From the NCBI GenBank assembly GCA_046757585.1, contig JBHHYR010000011.1:1-39847 (forward strand): DNA of 39,847 nucleotides, given 5' to 3'. The notes under the pieces were generated by a model. That model was not told the DNA's origin, searched no databases, and worked only from the letters and a program-made list of their open reading frames with translations. Both the position numbers and the translations under genes were made by a program. The DNA comes from JBHHYR01 sp046757585 (lineage in GTDB: Bacteria > Desulfobacterota > Binatia > HRBIN30). Shown in pieces: positions 1 to 9,983 of the stretch (its first letter is position 1; each line of letters begins with the position of its first letter).

Positions 1-238
1 CGGCCAGGGCGCCCATGTCCAGACCGAGCATGGGACCGAGCACGCCGACGTTCTGCAGCGCAGCGGGAGCGAACCGAGTGGCATCGCGGACACCGGGCCA
101 GCGCTCGGGCGGTTCCGCGGCATGGAAGCGCCGTTGGCCGACCGGGGCCCGTGCGTACGGGATGCCACGAAATACATGGATGCCGTTTTTCTCGATCCCT
201 TGCAACTTTCCGTAACCCGTCTCGACGATCGTTTCCAC
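1..238 (-). CDS. Carboxylesterase type B, N-terminal fragment
   Basis: Reading the minus strand from a GTG at 238 gives 79 codons that run off the left edge. The fragment has the N-terminal signature of type B carboxylesterases (para-nitrobenzyl esterase family): a G-x-LQG turn near residue 10, FRGIPYARAPVG at about 23-34, RF at 37-38, and W-PGVRDATRFAP at about 48-60. These alpha/beta hydrolases cleave carboxylic esters; the catalytic Ser, Glu and His lie outside the window. The GTG is chosen because GGAGG (244-248) sits five bases upstream and the family signature begins directly after it. No signal peptide is visible, so a cytoplasmic enzyme is likely. Substrate is unknown. Confidence 0.85.
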   Translation of the reverse strand, partial: METIVETGYGKLQGIEKNGIHVFRGIPYARAPVGQRRFHAAEPPERWPGVRDATRFAPAALQNVGVLGPMLGLDMGALA

Positions 239-481
239 CGTAACCTCCAACGCATGAACCGCATGCGATATCGCTTCGCACGACCGCACGATCCTAGCCC
301 GGCGCCTGACTCGGTCAAGGGACGGCACGCAGGCCCTGGCGGCCATCTGGGGTGGGGGGGTCTGGCAGGCGCGAGTCTTGAAGCCCGCCGAACCACCGTG
401 CTACGCGAAGCGCGGGGGGGAGGAAGACAGCCGAATGGACGTGGCGCAGCGGGCGCCGTGATACACGAAAAGGAGGATTGC

Positions 482-913
482 ATGAAAGCTCGGGAGTTCT
501 TGGCGCTCGGGATGCTGGTCGCGACCGGCTCACTCATCGGTTGCACGCCGCGCGGCTTGGTGGCGGGCTTCTACAGAGCCGAATGTCCGCGGGGCTGGGC
601 CGAGGCGGATGGCAGCCACCACAAGCTCAACCTCGAGGGGCGGACCATCGTCGGCGTCGGTCCCTGGCCGCAAGGGGGTGGGGAGATCAGTCTCGGGGAG
701 TCGGGCGGGTCGCATAAGATGCGGGTGAGCGTGCTGGAGAACCAGAATGCGCGCAAGCGGGGCGACAATAGCATCGAGGGCGTGCGCGTCGAGTGGGAAG
801 ACGAAGGGAAGACGGAGGCGCGAGGAACGAAGGAGGATTTACTGTGGCGGCAAGGACCGTGGCTCGATCACTTTCCGCCATACGTCGGCTTGCTGTACTG
901 CGTGAAGAGATAA
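482..913 (+). CDS. Lipoprotein with tail-collar-like domain
   Basis: A 143-residue protein. AGGAGG at 471-476 places the start at ATG 482, although the frame is open further upstream. Residues 1-21 form a lipoprotein signal peptide with lipobox LIGC, so Cys21 should be lipidated. The mature part resembles the phage tail-collar / microcystin-dependent-protein fold: CPRGWAEADG near the start, L-GRTIVGVG in the middle, a G-GG-H segment, and a C-terminal PPYVGLLYC, the usual ending of collar domains. Those domains normally occur in tail fibres or secreted adhesin-like proteins. No phage genes are nearby, so this looks like a domesticated surface version. The match is by motif only; function is unknown. 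Confidence 0.7.
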   Translation: MKAREFLALGMLVATGSLIGCTPRGLVAGFYRAECPRGWAEADGSHHKLNLEGRTIVGVGPWPQGGGEISLGESGGSHKMRVSVLENQNARKRGDNSIEGVRVEWEDEGKTEARGTKEDLLWRQGPWLDHFPPYVGLLYCVKR

Positions 914-956
914 GCGCGTGCGCCTGGCTCGGAGGTGTATCCGGCACGGTTCGCCT

Positions 957-1676
957 TTACAGCAGCGTGAGTACTTCGGGGATGCGCCGGATGACGTGAT
1001 GCGGGCGAGGCTCGCCATCAGGCGGCTCGCGCTCGGGATGATGCCAGAGGAGCACCGAGCGCAGGCCGGCGCGCTTGGCTCCCGCAACGTCTTGCTGGAG
1101 CGAATCGCCGACGAACAGCGCCTCGATGGGACGACAACGCGCTCGCCGCAGGGCTTCCTCGTAGATGGCCGTGTCCGGCTTGCAGGACCGCGCGGCTTCG
1201 CTGGACAGAATGGAGTCGAAGTAACGCCCCACGTCGCTCACGGCGAGCAAGTGCGCCAGTTGGTCCTCGTCGATATTGCTCACCATACCAACGTGTACGC
1301 GGCGCTCCCGCAGGGCAATGAGCGTGTCGTGCACCCCTTCGCGGAGCGTGAAGTCGCGGGCGTGGCGTTCCCAGCGCCGCACCCGGTAGCGGTCGAGGTG
1401 CTCGGCGACCACCGGAGCGCCCAGGTCTTCGAGCATGCCCGCGGCGCTGGCACGGAACAGGTCGCGGTGCAGATAGAAGCGCCGTGGCAAGTACGCATGA
1501 AAGACGCGGCGCAGGGCATCGCGGTGGGCGCGCACGATTTGCTGCGGCTCCGCCTCTACACCCGCCCAGCGTGCCAGCTCGATGAGGCTCTCGCCTTCAG
1601 CGGCCGCCAGCGTCGCGTAGTCGTACAGGGTGCCACCGAAATCAAACAGGACTGCCCGCACGGCTGCCATCTTCAT
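957..1676 (-). CDS. HAD-superfamily hydrolase
   Basis: A 239-residue HAD-like hydrolase. Motif I is FDFGGTLYD (about 11-19): the nucleophile Asp12 is present but the usual Asp at +2 is Gly. Motif II is the Ser of MVSN, motif III the Lys of SCKPD, and motif IV GDSLQQDV, so the rest of the active site looks intact. A helical cap lies between motifs I and II. Such enzymes are usually phosphatases or dehalogenases for small molecules; specificity cannot be read. It follows the PLP enzyme on the same strand with a 96-base gap. A second, similar HAD protein lies at 7725-8531. The start could also be the Met two codons further in. Confidence 0.85.
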   Translation of the reverse strand: MKMAAVRAVLFDFGGTLYDYATLAAAEGESLIELARWAGVEAEPQQIVRAHRDALRRVFHAYLPRRFYLHRDLFRASAAGMLEDLGAPVVAEHLDRYRVRRWERHARDFTLREGVHDTLIALRERRVHVGMVSNIDEDQLAHLLAVSDVGRYFDSILSSEAARSCKPDTAIYEEALRRARCRPIEALFVGDSLQQDVAGAKRAGLRSVLLWHHPEREPPDGEPRPHHVIRRIPEVLTLL

Positions 1677-1772
1677 GCCCCGCGCTCGCGTCCAGCGCCG
1701 GCGCCGCTCTGGCGTCCGACGGCTTTCCTCGACGCCGTTGCCGTTTGGTCTCCCACGGATCGTCCGGGCCGG

Positions 1773-3014
1773 TCAGCTGTACCGCGCCTCGACACCATGG
1801 GACATCCCGTGGTGAGTCACCGCGTCTCGCAAGTCGGCCAGGAATGCATCGATAATCTTGGCATGGTTCGGCGTCACCATCATATGCAGCGCAGCGGGGT
1901 TCTCCTGGCGGTCGAGGTGCCAACCCCGATCATCCATGACATCCGCGACGGCTCTGATGTCGAACTGGTCGGAGCCGAACGCCAAGAGGCTGGCATCCGG
2001 ATCCCCCCAGATATGCAAACCGGCAATCGCTTCGATCCCGGCGCGTAGCTTCCGCGTCGTCTCCATCACCACCGACTGCAGGCGCAGGTACCCGGCCTCC
2101 CCCAGGTAGTTCATCACCGCCCACGCTGCAGCGATCGGTGCAGCAGGGCGTGTACCCGCCATTGCCGCGGAGCCGTACAGTCCGCCGGGCCACTGGTCGT
2201 ACAGGAACATCTGGTGCTGCAGCGTGGTGTGGGTCCGGTGGGCGATCACCGATGCGCCTTTCGTGCAGTACCCGTACTTGTGAACATCGGCGGAAATCGT
2301 CGTCACGCCAGGCACTCGGAAATCAAAACCTGGCACCGCATAGCCGAGCTGTTCCAGGAAGGGGAGCAAGAAGCCGCCGACACAGGCGTCGGTGTGAAAC
2401 GCGATGTCGCGCGCGGCAGCGAGGGCGGCCAGTTCGGGAATCGGATCGATCACCCCGTGCGGGTAGCTTGGTGCCGAACCGACGAGCAGGACCGTCTGCG
2501 CGGTGATCAGGGCCGCGGCAGCTTTCACGTCGGCACGGAGATCATCCCGCAGCGGCACCTGCTTCAGGTCGACGCAGAGATACTGCGCCGCCTTGGCGAA
2601 CGCGGGGTGTGCCGACCGTGGAACGACCATCTCGGGACGCGTAATACCCCTCTCCTGCCGGGCCCGGTCCCGTGCCGTCTTGACCGCCAGCAGAATACTC
2701 TCCGTACCCCCGGAGGTCATCGCACCGGCGGCGCTATCGCCACCGTGCAACAGCGTGGTCGTCATCGATACGACGTCGGCTTCCATGCGGCGCAGGCTCG
2801 GGAAGCGAAACGGGTTCAACGCGTTTTCGAACAAGTACAGATTGATCGCGTCACGCAGCACCTCGTCAACGTCTTCGCTGGCGGGATACACCAGGCTCCA
2901 GGTGCGCCCGCCTCTCCAGTCCGCGTCGCGTGCCTTCATGTCGCGCATGCTGGCGAAGAGCGCCTCGCGCGGCGTCCCCGACCGCCGCAATTTCCTTTTG
3001 GTCCGTTCCTTCAT
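1773..3014 (-). CDS. Sphingosine-1-phosphate-lyase-like PLP enzyme
   Basis: A 413-residue fold-type I PLP enzyme of the group II decarboxylase family, closest by motif to sphinganine-1-phosphate aldolase. The PLP lysine is Lys246 in SADVHKYGYCTKG, the pattern typical of the lyase branch. Asp209 in HTDACVGG should bind the pyridine nitrogen, His136 in SAHPAF stacks on the ring, and TSGGTES (100-106) binds phosphate. Eukaryotic lyases carry a membrane anchor; this one has none, like the soluble bacterial forms. ATG 3014 is preferred; an in-frame TTG at 3047 would add 11 unremarkable residues. The MFS gene lies upstream on the same strand. A role in breaking down long-chain base phosphates is inferred; an amino-acid decarboxylase is the main alternative. 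Confidence 0.8.
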   Translation of the reverse strand: MKERTKRKLRRSGTPREALFASMRDMKARDADWRGGRTWSLVYPASEDVDEVLRDAINLYLFENALNPFRFPSLRRMEADVVSMTTTLLHGGDSAAGAMTSGGTESILLAVKTARDRARQERGITRPEMVVPRSAHPAFAKAAQYLCVDLKQVPLRDDLRADVKAAAALITAQTVLLVGSAPSYPHGVIDPIPELAALAAARDIAFHTDACVGGFLLPFLEQLGYAVPGFDFRVPGVTTISADVHKYGYCTKGASVIAHRTHTTLQHQMFLYDQWPGGLYGSAAMAGTRPAAPIAAAWAVMNYLGEAGYLRLQSVVMETTRKLRAGIEAIAGLHIWGDPDASLLAFGSDQFDIRAVADVMDDRGWHLDRQENPAALHMMVTPNHAKIIDAFLADLRDAVTHHGMSHGVEARYS

Positions 3015-3156
3015 GCTGGCCTGACGGATACCAGAATCACCGGACAAAATCGAAGCGCCGCGGCCGCGGTCTCAGGCGCGAGGAGCACGGCACGAGTGAT
3101 GACGTCCTGCTCGCCAGCCCGCCGCCCGTTTGGGTCCGGCTCCGCCGCGCCGGGCG

Positions 3157-4377
3157 TTACGACACGATGATCCGTTGCCCCGCCACGCGGGTCGTGACGG
3201 GCCGTAGGGTCTCGCGGGTGCGCACGCCGAGCAGCCAGACAGTGGCCACCAGAGACGCACTGAACCAGAATCCCGTGCTGAAGCCGAACCCGTTCGCCAC
3301 GTAGCCGAACGTGAGCGGTCCGAGGAAGAGACCCAGGTCGCCCGCCATGCGGTAGACACCCATGGCCTGGCCGCTGACCGCTGCGGGTGTGACATCGGCA
3401 ATGATCGCTGCCGGCACGGGGGCGAGGTAGCCGAGCATTGCACCGAGCAACGCGGTCTCGAGCAGCAGCAGGCCGAAACTCCGCGCCCAGGCGAAGCCCA
3501 CAACGACTACCGTCGTCGCGGCGAGCACCGGGAGCACGACGCGGCGCCGCCCTTGCCGATCGATCAGCGCGCCGGCATGCCACAGCACCAGGAAATTGAC
3601 GAACGATGCTACCGTCAGGATGATGCCGATCCAGAACTCGTTCAGCCGTACCACCGCGTCAGCAAACAGAGGGATCAGGTTGAGGCGCAGGCCGGCACGC
3701 GTCGCGAAGATCAGCATCGTCAGCACGATGGCAAAGACGAAAGCGCGGTCGCGGACCACGGTGTGAACGCCGCCTCGCGTCTCCCCCCCCTTGCCTGGCT
3801 GAGGCGGCGGCATCTCCGCAACCACCTTTCCCGCCGTCGCGGCCACCACAGCACTGAGCAACGCGTAGGCGAAGAATGGCGCGCGCAGGCCGGCGACGTG
3901 GGCGAGGTAGCCACCGACGGCCGGTCCCAGCGACACGCCGAGGAGGATCATGCCTTGGTAGAAACCCATGACCCGACCCATCTTCTCAGGCGTCACCGTG
4001 CGCGTAATGAACGCCATGGCCGTGGTGACGTAAAAGGCTGAGCCGATGCCCTCCAGGCCGCGATACAGGATCAGCATCGGGAAGCTCCGGGCCAGCCCGC
4101 ACAGGAGTGCGGCAAGCGCCGTGAGGGCGGCCCCGCCCCCAGCCATCCAGCGCGCCGAAACGCGGTCGGCCAGCGTACCGCCGATGTAGTCGAACAGGAA
4201 GCGGCCGACCGCAAACGCCGACACCAAGGCGCCTGCACCGGTGATCGATGCACCGAAGGCGGCGGCATACAGCGGCAGCACCGGGGAGATTATACCCGCG
4301 CCGAGCATGATGACGGTCGACGCCAGCGAGAACACCAAGACACGCCGGTCCAGCTCACGAGGGATGAGAGTGAACAT
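3157..4377 (-). CDS. Major facilitator superfamily transporter
   Basis: About 406 residues with roughly 12 hydrophobic segments. The MFS motif A appears as GGTLADRVSAR between TM2 and TM3 and its counterpart ALIDRQGRR between TM8 and TM9. A cytoplasmic loop rich in Gly, Lys and Pro separates the halves. The general pattern is that of a drug/proton antiporter of the EmrD or MdtG kind; substrate unknown. The start is uncertain: ATG 4377 gives a normal MFS N-terminus, while ATG 4455 or GTG 4461 would add a basic, Pro-rich extension; none has a good ribosome-binding site. The PLP enzyme follows on the same strand after 142 bases, so the two could be co-expressed. Confidence 0.87.
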   Translation of the reverse strand: MFTLIPRELDRRVLVFSLASTVIMLGAGIISPVLPLYAAAFGASITGAGALVSAFAVGRFLFDYIGGTLADRVSARWMAGGGAALTALAALLCGLARSFPMLILYRGLEGIGSAFYVTTAMAFITRTVTPEKMGRVMGFYQGMILLGVSLGPAVGGYLAHVAGLRAPFFAYALLSAVVAATAGKVVAEMPPPQPGKGGETRGGVHTVVRDRAFVFAIVLTMLIFATRAGLRLNLIPLFADAVVRLNEFWIGIILTVASFVNFLVLWHAGALIDRQGRRRVVLPVLAATTVVVVGFAWARSFGLLLLETALLGAMLGYLAPVPAAIIADVTPAAVSGQAMGVYRMAGDLGLFLGPLTFGYVANGFGFSTGFWFSASLVATVWLLGVRTRETLRPVTTRVAGQRIIVS

Positions 4378-4496
4378 GAGGGCGTTCAGATACGCAGAAA
4401 CCCCTCGCCCCGGGGACTTCGGTCTCGGCGTACGGCGCGACCTCCAATGCCCCATCACCACCCGCAGGCGCCGTTCGCCCTCGCCGCCCGCCTACG

Positions 4497-4516
4497 CGCA
4501 GGCTGAAACGCCTGCG
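4497..4516 (-). terminator. Hairpin directly after lon
   Basis: A perfect 7-bp inverted repeat CGCAGGC / GCCTGCG with a six-base loop TGAAAC begins at the base next to the lon stop codon (4517-4519). There is no T-run, so an intrinsic terminator is possible but unproven; RNA end protection is an alternative. Confidence 0.4.
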
Positions 4517-6937
<2,421 letters not shown>

Positions 6938-7240
6938 CACGCCGGAATGTAATACAGCACCCCAGCGCCGACAAGGGGGGCGATGACGATTGTCCCGCGC
7001 TCGACCCGCGACACGTGCGGTGTAGTGAGTGTGGGAGCACACGCGGCGTAGCACGAAGGGTGCGGCACCCAACCGCACAGAGGCTGCACGGCGACCCCCT
7101 CCGTGCAGGCAGCAGACGCACACCATGATTTGACAAGCCCATGGGGAGCAGTTAGGAGCAGGACGCACGTCGGTGGTGAACGAGCGGGCTGTGTCGGGCA
7201 GCGTCCGGCGCGGTCTCCTGCATCGCCGTGCAGGCACACG
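6938..7240. other. lon / DUF4149 divergent intergenic region
   Basis: A 303-base gap between divergent genes. It holds overlapping short inverted repeats: gggtgc-g-gcaccc (7058-7070), gtgcgg-N7-ccgcac (7060-7078), and ctgcacgg-N9-ccgtgcag (7084-7108). A TTGACA at 7130-7135 on the plus strand is a possible -35 for the DUF4149 gene, with only a weak -10 (TTAGGA, 7152-7157). No coding region, CIRCE element or convincing sigma-32 promoter is seen. Confidence 0.4.
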
Positions 7241-7708
7241 ATGTATGCATTGACAAAGTGGCTGTACCTGCTGGCGCTCATAGTGTGGCTCGGAGAGATT
7301 GTCTTCTTCTCGTTCGTGGTTGCACCAAGCATCTTCCGGGCTCTCCCCACGGCCGTGGCAGGGCGCGCGGTTGGCGCGATCTTCCCCACGTATTACCGCG
7401 TCGGGTATGTGTGCGGCGGCGTACTCCTGCTCGCGAGCCTGGTCTTTCTCGGTGGTACTGCCTCGCGCCTGCGGTGGGGTGTGAGCACGCTGCTCGCCGC
7501 GGTCATGCTGGCGGCGACGTTGTACGCCGGGACGGTCATCCAGCCGGCGGCTGCAGCGCTGCGCCCCCAGTTGCACCAAGCCGGAGCACCGGAAGCGGTG
7601 CAGCGGCAGTTCGATCGACGCCACCGGCTTGCGGTGCAGCTCAACGGTGTCGTGTTGGTCTGCGGCGTCATCATCAGCGTGGTGGCGGCACGGGCCTGGC
7701 GACCATAG
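7241..7708 (+). CDS. DUF4149 (TMEM205-like) membrane protein
   Basis: A 155-residue integral membrane protein with about four hydrophobic segments. It matches DUF4149/TMEM205-like proteins by the N-terminal LIVWLGEIVFFSFVVAPSIF, where a conserved acidic-aromatic stretch is followed by VAP, by FPTYYRVGYVCG after the first loop, and by a final helix near 135-150. The loop before that helix is charged (RRQFDRRHR-like) and probably cytoplasmic. Function is unknown in this family. The start is ATG 7241, where the hydrophobic N-terminus begins; the Shine-Dalgarno (GCAGGC) is weak. The HAD gene follows after 16 bases, so the pair is probably one transcript. Confidence 0.8.
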   Translation: MYALTKWLYLLALIVWLGEIVFFSFVVAPSIFRALPTAVAGRAVGAIFPTYYRVGYVCGGVLLLASLVFLGGTASRLRWGVSTLLAAVMLAATLYAGTVIQPAAAALRPQLHQAGAPEAVQRQFDRRHRLAVQLNGVVLVCGVIISVVAARAWRP

Positions 7709-7724
7709 CGAACCGCGCCTGTAC

Positions 7725-8531
7725 ATGCCGCCTGCAGCACCGCAGTCGACGGGCCATGTGCTCCTGTTCGATCTCTTCGGCACGGTTGTCCAGTTCGTCG
7801 CTCAGGTGCCGACGGTGGCGGTGGCGGGCACTGCGCAGCGCACCACGCTGGGGTGGCTACGGGAGGCGGCCGAGCGGGAGCTCCCGGCGGTGCGTTTTGC
7901 GGATCTGCTGTCGGCCCTGATGCACGTCACACAAGAGATCGTCCGCCAGCGGCCCCCGGAGTACCGCGAGGTCCCGTCGCGCGAGCGCTTTCGCCGCGCC
8001 CTCATGCGTCTCGGCGTCGAGGCCGGGCGCGCACCCGCGCTGGCAGAGCGCTTGTCGCTGACACACATGGAGCACCTTGCGTCGATGACCGTCCTGCCGC
8101 CGGAGCACGCGGCGCTGCTCCGCGGGCTCGCCGTGCGGTATCGGCTCGGCCTGGTCTCGAACTTCGACCACGCTGCCACGGCACGGCGGGTTCTCGCCCG
8201 CCATGGTATCGCACCGTTGTTTGCCACCGTCGTGATCTCCGAGGAATTCGGGCGCCGCAAACCACACGCCGCGATCTTCCAAGCCGCCCTCCGGAATCTT
8301 GGCGCCAGCACCGCAGAGGCGCTGTTCATCGGCGACAGCGCGTGCGACGACGTCCTGGGTGCACACAACGCTCGGATGCCGGTCGTGTGGCTCAACAGCA
8401 GGGGCGAGCCCCTACCACCGGGCATGCTCCCGCCAGAGCACGTCATCAGACAGCTGACCGATCTGCCGGCACTGCTGGCCGGTAGTAGCTTCGGAGCTGA
8501 GAGGACGGCGGCGGAGCGCGCGGCGAACTGA
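7725..8531 (+). CDS. HAD-superfamily hydrolase (second copy)
   Basis: A 268-residue HAD-like hydrolase. Motif I is FDLFGTVV: the nucleophile Asp is followed by Phe at +2 where an Asp acid/base is usual. Motif II is the Ser of LVSNFD, motif III the Lys of GRRKPHAAIF, motif IV GDSACDDV. A long helical cap lies between motifs I and II. It resembles the HAD protein at 957-1676, sharing the EALF(I/V)GDS block and a HVIRQL/HVIRRI ending, so the two are probably paralogues. The stop codon is followed after two bases by the ATG of the epimerase gene, which implies co-translation. The start at ATG 7725 has no good ribosome-binding site. Substrate unknown. Confidence 0.82.
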   Translation: MPPAAPQSTGHVLLFDLFGTVVQFVAQVPTVAVAGTAQRTTLGWLREAAERELPAVRFADLLSALMHVTQEIVRQRPPEYREVPSRERFRRALMRLGVEAGRAPALAERLSLTHMEHLASMTVLPPEHAALLRGLAVRYRLGLVSNFDHAATARRVLARHGIAPLFATVVISEEFGRRKPHAAIFQAALRNLGASTAEALFIGDSACDDVLGAHNARMPVVWLNSRGEPLPPGMLPPEHVIRQLTDLPALLAGSSFGAERTAAERAAN

Positions 8532-8533
8532 CG

Positions 8534-9550
8534 ATGAGGAAGACCTACCTGCTCACCGGCGGCGCAGGGTTCATCGGCAGCCATCTCGCGGATGCGCTCC
8601 TGGCCGCGGGGCACCGTGTCCTGGCGCTCGACGACCTGTCCACCGGCAGCGCGAACAACATCGCCCACCTGGACGTACACCCGCGCTTTGAGTCGTTCAC
8701 CGACACGATTTTCAACCGCTCCCTGCTGGCCGAACTGGTTGCACGTGCTGATGCGATTTTCCATTTGGCCGCAGCGGTCGGGGTTCGACTGATCGTCGAA
8801 AGCCCGGTGCGAACGATCGAGACCAACGTCAAGGGCACGGAGCTCGTTTTGGATCTTGCCAGCAGCGACCGCAAGCGGGTCGTGCTCACTTCGTCATCGG
8901 AAGTGTACGGCAAGGGCACAACGGTCCCTTTCGCGGAAGATGACGATCTGGTGCTCGGCAACACCAGGACGGGCCGCTGGTCGTACGCCTGCAGCAAGGC
9001 GCTGGACGAATTTCTTGCGCTGGCGTACTGGCGTGAGCGGCAGTTGCCGGCCATTGTCGTCAGGCTGTTCAACACCACCGGTCCACGCCAGACCGGCCGC
9101 TACGGCATGGTCCTCCCGACCTTCGTCCGGCAGGCGCTCGCCAACCGTCCCATTACCGTCTTCGGCGATGGGACCCAGCGGCGCTGCTTCTGCGACGTCG
9201 CGGACGTGGTCGGCGCACTCGTCAAGGTGATCGAGCATCCAGAGGCGCCTGGCAAGGTGTTCAACATCGGCAGCGATGAAGAAATTGCCATCGGCGAGCT
9301 GGCCGCACGGGTCAAGGCGCTGGCGCACAGCACTTCCGAGATCGTCAGGATTCCATATCAGGAGGCGTGGGATGACCAGTTCGAAGACATGCAGCGGCGC
9401 GTGCCGGCCCTGGCACGCATTCGTGACCTCATCGGCTTCGAGGCACGAACCAGGTTGGACGAGACGATCGTACGCGTGATCGAGCACGAGCGACGCTCCC
9501 AAACGTCCCGGGGGGTGCCTATCGCGCCCGCAAGGTCGGACTCGGTATAG
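8534..9550 (+). CDS. NAD-dependent nucleotide-sugar epimerase/dehydratase
   Basis: A 338-residue extended short-chain dehydrogenase. The NAD-binding GGAGFIG is at 9-15, an acidic residue for the adenine ribose follows in LALDDLSTG, and the catalytic set is Ser in TSSSEVYG (about 119-126), Tyr151 and Lys155 in YACSK. The block FNTTGPRQTGRYGMVLP and the later FGDGTQRRCFCDVADVV are typical of UDP-glucuronate decarboxylase and UDP-glucose 4-epimerase relatives. It therefore acts on a nucleotide sugar in the cytoplasm, probably for polysaccharide or lipopolysaccharide synthesis; the exact substrate cannot be assigned. It starts two bases after the HAD gene ends and has no obvious ribosome-binding site of its own. 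Confidence 0.87.
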   Translation: MRKTYLLTGGAGFIGSHLADALLAAGHRVLALDDLSTGSANNIAHLDVHPRFESFTDTIFNRSLLAELVARADAIFHLAAAVGVRLIVESPVRTIETNVKGTELVLDLASSDRKRVVLTSSSEVYGKGTTVPFAEDDDLVLGNTRTGRWSYACSKALDEFLALAYWRERQLPAIVVRLFNTTGPRQTGRYGMVLPTFVRQALANRPITVFGDGTQRRCFCDVADVVGALVKVIEHPEAPGKVFNIGSDEEIAIGELAARVKALAHSTSEIVRIPYQEAWDDQFEDMQRRVPALARIRDLIGFEARTRLDETIVRVIEHERRSQTSRGVPIAPARSDSV

Positions 9551-9624
9551 TGTCGTACCCTGGCGGACGGCGGCGGCCGCAACTGAGCGCCGACAATGAC
9601 ACGGAAAAGGAGGAAGGTCCAGTC

Positions 9625-9921
9625 ATGACTGTGATCGCTACTTTGAAGGTGCAAGCGGGAAGTGAGGCCGCGTTTCAGCAGGCGGCGGACAAGATGATCG
9701 CCCACGTGAAGGCGCATGAGCCCGGCACCTTGACGTACGTTCTGAACCGTTCGAGAAGTGACCCTACCGAGTTCGCGTTCTACGAGGTCTACGCCGACGA
9801 GGCTGCCTTTACGGCCCATGGGGCGAGCGCAGCAATGCAGGAGTTCTTCGGCGCCGTGGGCACGCTGCTTGACGGGCAGCCAGTGATCAAGACGTACGAA
9901 GAGGTGGCGGGCAAGAAATAG
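9625..9921 (+). CDS. ABM-domain (antibiotic biosynthesis monooxygenase-like) protein
   Basis: A 98-residue single-domain protein. ATG 9625 is supported by a strong Shine-Dalgarno (AAGGAGGAAGG, about 9606-9616). The pattern is that of dimeric alpha+beta barrel ABM proteins: an opening strand MTVIATLKVQAG, a long helix, EPGTLTYVLNRS as the second strand, EFAFYEVYADEAAFTAH as the third, and a last strand near the C-terminus. Family members include small quinol monooxygenases and many proteins of unknown role. The epimerase ends 74 bases upstream and RNase R starts 62 bases downstream on the same strand; these neighbours do not reveal a substrate. Confidence 0.85.
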   Translation: MTVIATLKVQAGSEAAFQQAADKMIAHVKAHEPGTLTYVLNRSRSDPTEFAFYEVYADEAAFTAHGASAAMQEFFGAVGTLLDGQPVIKTYEEVAGKK

Positions 9922-9983
9922 CGCGGGCCGGCGACCCCCTCGAGCGCCGTTTCCACAGCCGCAGCGGCGGTGGAGTCTGTGCC

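Noticed and set aside
349..424. G-runs upstream of the collar-like lipoprotein, possible G-quadruplex
   Set aside because: Only three suitable tracts are close together; composition alone explains it.
918..2048. 376-codon open frame on the plus strand
   Set aside because: It is antisense to the HAD and PLP-enzyme genes; its translation shows no domain and reflects GC-rich codon bias.
6938..7240. Sigma-32 promoter for lon
   Set aside because: A CCCCAT element is present on the minus strand, but no CTTGAA-type -35 lies at the right distance upstream.
6938..7783. 282-codon upstream extension of the lon frame
   Set aside because: It crosses the DUF4149 gene in antisense, has no LON-family similarity, and the family N-terminus starts just after ATG 6937.
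9953..9973. Terminator before rnr
   Set aside because: The two arms pair at nine of ten positions but leave almost no loop and no T-run; it is more likely a chance GC palindrome near the ribosome-binding site.
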